NCBI GenBank assembly: GCA_022605955.1
Contig: JAKCOZ010000008.1
Location: 8,310,001 to 8,374,000 of the forward strand
Source: Rallus limicola
Taxonomy: Eukaryota; Chordata; Aves; Gruiformes; Rallidae
Direction: 5' to 3'
DNA: 64,000 bases
The position numbers were made by a program, and so were the translations under genes. Shown in pieces: positions 62,901-64,000 of the stretch. The notes beneath the pieces are model-generated. The model ran no database searches. It worked only from the letters and a program-made list of their open reading frames with translations, and was not told the origin of the DNA. Every line of letters starts with the position of its first letter. The first letter of the stretch is position 1.

Positions 62901-63914
62901 AGCTGTGGTGAAGCAGCCATCCTCAGGAAGCATCATATAGTGACCACAACAGTGACAGGCTCTGCCTGGTGCTATGGCATTTTGAAAAGGCATCCACATG
63001 TTCGTGGGAATCGAGTCTCATTTCTTCTCCCTGATCTCCGCATCTTCCCCTCCAGCCAGCTCCTCCCTCCCTTCCCCTCCCTCCTCCCCTCTCCATCTTC
63101 CTCTTCTGTCTCACCCTTTAAAAACAAACTCCTCAACCGTTTCCGGAGCTGGAGCCGTTCAGCTGGAGCACAAGCAAGCCATGGGCTACTGCTGCCGATG
63201 GCCCCGTGTGTGTCCTCACAGGCTGAGTCTGTGCCCCTTGCTTTCTCTTCAGCCTCCACACTTAAAGAAATATAGCAAATTAAGAAAAGAAAATGGCATT
63301 TATTGCCAAAACTGACTTGCCTGAAGGAAGGGCATGTGTATGTGAGAGGTGGTGCCTGTTTGCCACACAGCGTTGCCGAGTGCCACGTTTCCTTGAGCAG
63401 TAAGTACAGACACTGCCCGGTTACAATTTGTGTGCATCGTGACCAAACTCTGCTGATTCCCAGGCCTGCTCCCCATTCCCTCACAGGCACCTGTGGGAAG
63501 CCCTGCTCGGCTTGCAGGGGAGAACTGGGCTAATTCCTAAGATTAAACCTGCCCATCGAGTCAACCAAGTGCTGCGTTGCAGCTTTAGGCATATCCCCTT
63601 AGAAAGGGTGACCAGCTCAAAATCAGGGGAACCCACGCCATTGCAGTCGTTGGGGGTAATTAGCTTAAAAAGAAGAGGCTGTTGGAAGCCTTTGTGTAAG
63701 AAATTAGGCTACAAGAGTTCTGCAGCCTTTAGGGTTGGTTTTTTTTTTAATACATTAAAACCAAAGTAATACTCTGTGACTCTGCATCTCATTCCAGAGA
63801 CAGATGACCCGAACGCGATCCTCTGCGCCTACCCGGTGAACAACTGCGTCATGAAGTTCACCTACTCAGAGCTTGCCAGTGGGAAATCCAACCTCACCGT
63901 CCTCAAAGAGCCAG
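5378..63914 (+). CDS. ITGB5: Integrin beta-5 (13 coding exons, 3' end beyond window)
   Basis: Joined CDS: 5378-5483, 10056-10141, 17288-17492, 21856-22105, 25855-26023, 31618-31779, 33204-33299, 34341-34430, 38242-38376, 41517-41946, 60057-60279, 60472-60575, 63798-63914. These sum to 2173 nt, or 724 codons plus one base, with no internal stop and GT-AG at every complete intron. The order is signal peptide, PSI, hybrid, beta-I domain (about residues 147-390), hybrid again, four cysteine-rich integrin EGF modules and the start of the beta-tail domain. Human ITGB5 is 799 residues with its membrane helix near 720, so roughly 80 residues are missing to the right. Residue-level agreement with human ITGB5 (recalled, not aligned by software) is high throughout and separates it from ITGB3 and ITGB6. 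The known partner is integrin alpha-v; the receptor binds RGD ligands such as vitronectin at the cell surface. No frameshift or lost metal ligand was seen. Confidence 0.96.
5484..10055 (+). other. ITGB5: ITGB5 intron 1
   Basis: A 4.6-kb intron. It contains the right part of the CpG island, a poly(T) run near 6582-6603, a CR1 copy at 8262-8794, an A-run near 7881 and an unassigned 234-codon open frame at 7123-7827. Confidence 0.9.
8262..8794 (+). mobile_element. CR1 LINE, 3' part, sense orientation
   Basis: The sequence follows the 3' end of avian CR1 elements: the 'actggtgaggccacacctcgagta'-like segment, 'gagaagggcaaccaggctgg', 'gtttagtctggagaagagga' and the diagnostic tail 'gatgatcttaaaggtctttt' with 'gattctgtga'. 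It is truncated at the 5' end and carries small gaps and stops, so it is a dead copy. Confidence 0.93.
10056..10141 (+). CDS. ITGB5: ITGB5 exon 2: PSI domain, first part
   Basis: Residues 36-64, beginning [20 protein letters not shown]. The CxxC pattern and the WC pair at residues 60-61 are hallmarks of the plexin-semaphorin-integrin domain at the integrin beta N-terminus. It is nearly identical to human ITGB5 here (Leu39 for Ile). Acceptor ctgcag, donor GTAGGT; the exon is entered in phase 1 and ends on a codon boundary after Glu64. Confidence 0.95.
10142..17287 (+). other. ITGB5: ITGB5 intron 2
   Basis: A 7.1-kb intron without recognised genes. It is AT-rich around 11540-12120 and carries a perfect hairpin at 15390-15421. 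The direct repeat 'aaggctgcattgtg' occurs twice near 16340-16400. No clear mobile element was recognised. Confidence 0.88.
15390..15421. repeat. Perfect 14-bp inverted repeat, 4-nt loop
   Basis: Arms CTCCCATGTTAATT and AATTAACATGGGAG are separated by CCTT. The position within intron 2 is not near a splice site. Confidence 0.9.
17288..17492 (+). CDS. ITGB5: ITGB5 exon 3: PSI end and hybrid domain, first part
   Basis: Residues 65-132 plus the first base of Gly133. It contains ITSRCD (residues 72-77), NGC (85-87), the conserved PLSSKGSG (105-112) and the [13 protein letters not shown] strand leading into the hybrid domain. The stretch between residues 88 and 104 differs most from human. Acceptor cccag at 17287, donor GTGAGT at 17493. 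Confidence 0.95.
17493..21855 (+). other. ITGB5: ITGB5 intron 3
   Basis: A 4.4-kb intron. It holds A-runs near 18577 and 19559, a long C-run near 18970, and a G10 tract at 21781-21790 close to the exon 4 acceptor. No recognised gene or element. Confidence 0.88.
21856..22105 (+). CDS. ITGB5: ITGB5 exon 4: beta-I domain with MIDAS
   Basis: Residues 133-215 plus two bases of Gly216. The MIDAS motif DLSLS occupies residues 157-161 (Asp157, Ser159, Ser161), followed by the ADMIDAS acidic pair Asp164/Asp165. These residues coordinate the ligand-binding and adjacent metal ions in integrin beta subunits. The helix [20 protein letters not shown] and the strand LGFGSFVDK are essentially as in human. 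Asn198-Ile-Ser forms an N-glycosylation sequon where I recall human having Asp. Acceptor cgcag, donor GTAAGT. A run of ten G lies about 65 bp upstream of the exon. Confidence 0.96.
22106..25854 (+). other. ITGB5: ITGB5 intron 4
   Basis: A 3.7-kb intron with no recognised gene or mobile element. It has pyrimidine-rich tracts near 22730-22770 and a 9-bp inverted repeat at 24816-24837. Confidence 0.88.
25855..26023 (+). CDS. ITGB5: ITGB5 exon 5: specificity loop and SyMBS residues
   Basis: Residues 216-272. The specificity-determining loop lies between Cys214 (exon 4) and Cys223, followed by [10 protein letters not shown], a form typical of beta-5. The SyMBS metal ligands are in [10 protein letters not shown]: Asn254, Asp256, Pro258 and Glu259 by analogy with beta-3. 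The exon ends AAVCK at a codon boundary. Acceptor ctgcag, donor GTGAGT. Confidence 0.96.
26217..26279. repeat. Tandem duplication, period 32 bp
   Basis: The unit beginning GGTTCATGTCCCTTCTAATG occurs at 26217 and again at 26249, the second copy slightly shorter. The copies are nearly identical, so the event is probably recent. Confidence 0.9.
30451..30522. repeat. Tandem duplication, period 36 bp
   Basis: The unit beginning CAGAGCAGTGTGCTCTGGAG occurs at 30451 and 30487 with only two differences between copies. Confidence 0.92.
31618..31779 (+). CDS. ITGB5: ITGB5 exon 6: beta-I domain core
   Basis: Residues 273-326 (54 codons). EKIGWRK is followed by the hydrophobic strand LLVFTTDD, where Asp290 matches the ADMIDAS aspartate of beta-3, then the conserved [20 protein letters not shown]. 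It is entered and left in phase 0. Acceptor cccag; the donor GTGAGG is followed by a long G tract. Confidence 0.96.
32002..32028. repeat. Perfect 12-bp inverted repeat, 3-nt loop
   Basis: Arms TTTCTCTCCCTT and AAGGGAGAGAAA surround TGC. Confidence 0.88.
32205..32238. repeat. Perfect 15-bp inverted repeat, 4-nt loop
   Basis: Arms CCTTTGAGCACAATG and CATTGTGCTCAAAGG surround CTAA. This is the longest perfect short hairpin noticed in the window. Confidence 0.92.
33204..33299 (+). CDS. ITGB5: ITGB5 exon 7: beta-I domain
   Basis: Residues 327-358 (32 codons), beginning [20 protein letters not shown] and ending HYVLYK. Only a few conservative changes from human are apparent. Acceptor ccctag, donor GTAAGC, phase 0 at both ends. 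Confidence 0.96.
33300..34340 (+). other. ITGB5: ITGB5 intron 7
   Basis: A 1.0-kb intron; nothing beyond ordinary intronic sequence was recognised. Confidence 0.9.
34341..34430 (+). CDS. ITGB5: ITGB5 exon 8: beta-I domain end
   Basis: Residues 359-388 (30 codons), beginning [14 protein letters not shown]. Asn359-Phe-Thr is an N-glycosylation sequon also present in human. The exon ends ELIVKAYN, the last helix of the beta-I domain. The acceptor ctcaag is weaker than the usual cag; the donor is GTAAGT. Confidence 0.95.
34431..38241 (+). other. ITGB5: ITGB5 intron 8
   Basis: A 3.8-kb intron without recognised genes or mobile elements. It has a G11/C8 inverted tract at 37187-37214, a G-run near 37852-37861 and a 9-bp inverted repeat at 35368-35389. 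Confidence 0.88.
37187..37214. repeat. G11 tract facing C8 tract
   Basis: GGAG followed by a long G-run, then TGTTT, then eight C and TC. The two runs are complementary and could pair. Confidence 0.8.
38242..38376 (+). CDS. ITGB5: ITGB5 exon 9: return to hybrid domain
   Basis: Residues 389-433 (45 codons). [20 protein letters not shown] is followed by the conserved [13 protein letters not shown] and [13 protein letters not shown] marks the exit from the beta-I domain into the second hybrid segment in integrin beta chains. Acceptor ttctag, donor GTGAGT. Confidence 0.96.
38784..39398 (+). mobile_element. CR1 LINE, 3' part, sense orientation
   Basis: It contains the CR1 landmarks 'cactggtgaggctgcacctc', 'gtccagagaagggcaacgaa', 'ctggtgaagggtctggagca', 'cttatcactctctacaacta' and the tail 'tcttaaagatttttttccaa' ending in ATTCTGTGATTTTATGG. 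It is closer to the CR1 pattern than the intron 1 copy, but it is 5'-truncated and interrupted by stops. Confidence 0.94.
40930..40974. repeat. Short tandem array, three partial units
   Basis: CCTGTTATGGAACTG is repeated twice and followed by a third partial unit TTATGGAATTGTG. Confidence 0.85.
41517..41946 (+). CDS. ITGB5: ITGB5 exon 10: hybrid end and first EGF modules
   Basis: Residues 434-576 plus the first base of Gly577; the largest coding exon (430 nt). It starts [13 protein letters not shown], then the FRDTLEV strand, then the cysteine-rich I-EGF repeats with [12 protein letters not shown] and [17 protein letters not shown]. All expected cysteines appear present. It is much more GC-rich, especially at third positions, than the neighbouring exons. 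Residues 479-487 and 513-524 differ strongly from human, while the second EGF module is well conserved. Three sequons that I recall in human are absent here: Asn472 is followed by Cys-Leu, the third-module Asn is replaced by Asp564, and the ENQS site is gone. Acceptor cccag, donor GTAGGT. Confidence 0.96.
42475..42968 (-). mobile_element. CR1 LINE, 3' part, antisense orientation
   Basis: The + strand shows the reverse complement of CR1: 'cacagaattgtgggggttgg', 'gcccaaccccctgccatagc', 'tgggcagcctgtcccagggc', 'ttgatcatctccgtagccct'-like sequence and 'ctcagctggactctttccag'. The 3' end faces left. It belongs to a different CR1 subfamily from the two sense copies and is 5'-truncated. Confidence 0.93.
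46981..47006. repeat. Perfect 10-bp inverted repeat, 6-nt loop
   Basis: Arms TGCTGAGGAC and GTCCTCAGCA surround ATATAA. Confidence 0.88.
47648..48308 (-). mobile_element. Solo LTR-like element (endogenous retrovirus), antisense
   Basis: Read on the minus strand, the segment starts TGTGGAAAATGC and ends TTTCTAACA, the TG...CA ends expected of a retroviral LTR. A TATAAAA box lies at 47789-47783 and an AATAAA signal at 47719-47714, about 70 nt downstream, which fits a U3-R-U5 layout of about 661 bp. The flanks AAGG (left) and GAGG (right) could be a 4-bp target duplication with one change. No gag, pol or env sequence adjoins it, so it would be a solo LTR left by recombination. The family was not identified, and the element is inferred from structure alone. 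Confidence 0.55.
51577..51634 (+). mobile_element. CR1 LINE 3'-end fragment
   Basis: Only the last part of a CR1 is present: 'ggtggactcgatgatcctta' followed by 'gggtctttccaactcgagat' and ATTTTATGTTC. Extreme 5' truncation is common for CR1 insertions. Confidence 0.85.
54748..54773. repeat. 13-bp tandem duplication
   Basis: TGTTGTGGATAAA occurs twice without interruption. Confidence 0.9.
60057..60279 (+). CDS. ITGB5: ITGB5 exon 11: EGF modules 3-4
   Basis: Residues 577-650 plus two bases of Arg651. [20 protein letters not shown] and [18 protein letters not shown] match human closely. The linker [18 protein letters not shown] is more divergent. Asn598-Cys-Ser keeps an N-glycosylation sequon. 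Acceptor ttcag. The donor AAAAG|GTACTC departs from consensus at +4 to +6, yet the join to exon 12 restores the conserved STKRDC. Confidence 0.95.
60280..60471 (+). other. ITGB5: ITGB5 intron 11
   Basis: A 192-bp intron, the shortest in the window, with the weak donor GTACTC and a good acceptor (tctttctgcag). Confidence 0.93.
60472..60575 (+). CDS. ITGB5: ITGB5 exon 12: EGF module 4 end and beta-tail linker
   Basis: It completes Arg651 and encodes up to residue 685, plus the first base of Glu686. [10 protein letters not shown] is followed by the sequon DNQTC (Asn667) and the acidic helix [11 protein letters not shown]. It has one residue more than human around the NSGRLADNQ stretch. Acceptor ctgcag, donor GTAAGT. 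Confidence 0.94.
60576..63797 (+). other. ITGB5: ITGB5 intron 12
   Basis: A 3.2-kb intron with a 36-bp tandem duplication at 60863-60935 and pyrimidine-rich stretches near 63040-63110. No gene or mobile element recognised. Confidence 0.9.
60863..60935. repeat. Tandem duplication, period 36 bp
   Basis: TTAGACGAGCCGTGAGAAAG begins the first copy at 60863; a slightly changed copy begins at 60899. The rest of the unit (AGTGCAAAGGACAAAGTA) is also repeated with small changes. Confidence 0.88.
63798..63914 (+). CDS. ITGB5: ITGB5 exon 13: beta-tail domain
   Basis: Residues 686-724 plus one base. [20 protein letters not shown] and [12 protein letters not shown] match the beta-tail domain just before the membrane helix; Asn717-Leu-Thr is a sequon. 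Acceptor ttccag, donor GTTTGT at 63915. The transmembrane and cytoplasmic exons are not in the window. Confidence 0.95.
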
Positions 63915-64000
63915 GTTTGTCTTCCCTTGGGTTTCCTTTTAACAGCACGGGCTGCCTTGTGAGAGGTGACGGGCTTCTGGGGAGCCTGGTGGGTTGTGGA
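63915..64000 (+). other. ITGB5: ITGB5 intron 13, left end only
   Basis: The donor is GTTTGT after CCAG; the intron runs out of the window. The transmembrane and tail exons should follow. Confidence 0.88.

Noticed and set aside
1..64000. CRISPR arrays, prokaryotic operons, tRNA or rRNA genes
   Set aside because: No regularly spaced repeats, no ribosome binding site plus ORF arrangement and no cloverleaf or rRNA core sequence was seen. The window is intron-rich vertebrate DNA.

Overview
The window is vertebrate nuclear DNA, most likely from a bird. It carries most of one protein-coding gene on the + strand: integrin beta-5 (ITGB5). Thirteen coding exons, joined by GT-AG introns with consistent reading phase, give 724 complete codons that follow human ITGB5 from the signal peptide to just before the transmembrane helix. 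The last exons, coding for the transmembrane segment and cytoplasmic tail, lie beyond position 64000. The avian assignment rests on several CR1 LINE copies of the type common in birds and on compact introns. The species cannot be named from the sequence alone.

Layout. Positions 1-5000 are intergenic. They hold no confident gene, but there is a possible terminal exon of a minus-strand gene at the left edge and a possible + strand poly(A) signal near 3629. A TG/CA-rich alternating tract (about 4850-5065) runs into a CpG island (about 5045-5920) that holds GC boxes and exon 1 (ATG at 5378). Intron 1 (4.6 kb) contains a CR1 copy. Exons 2 and 3 encode the PSI region and the first part of the hybrid domain. 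Exons 4-8 encode the beta-I domain with its metal sites and specificity loop. Exon 9 returns to the hybrid domain. Exon 10 covers the end of the hybrid domain and the first EGF modules. Exons 11-12 cover the remaining EGF modules, and exon 13 begins the beta-tail domain.

Intron 10 is the largest (18.1 kb) and the richest in mobile elements: an antisense CR1, an antisense solo-LTR-like element with TG...CA ends, a TATA box and a poly(A) signal, and a CR1 3' fragment. Short tandem duplications and several perfect hairpins are scattered in the introns.

The product pairs with integrin alpha-v to form the vitronectin receptor alpha-v/beta-5 at the plasma membrane. I found no prokaryotic genes, CRISPR arrays, tRNA or rRNA genes, and no convincing new biological system. 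The points most worth a second look are the solo LTR, changed glycosylation sites in the EGF region, perfect hairpins in introns, an unusual signal peptide, and the unassigned segment at the left edge.
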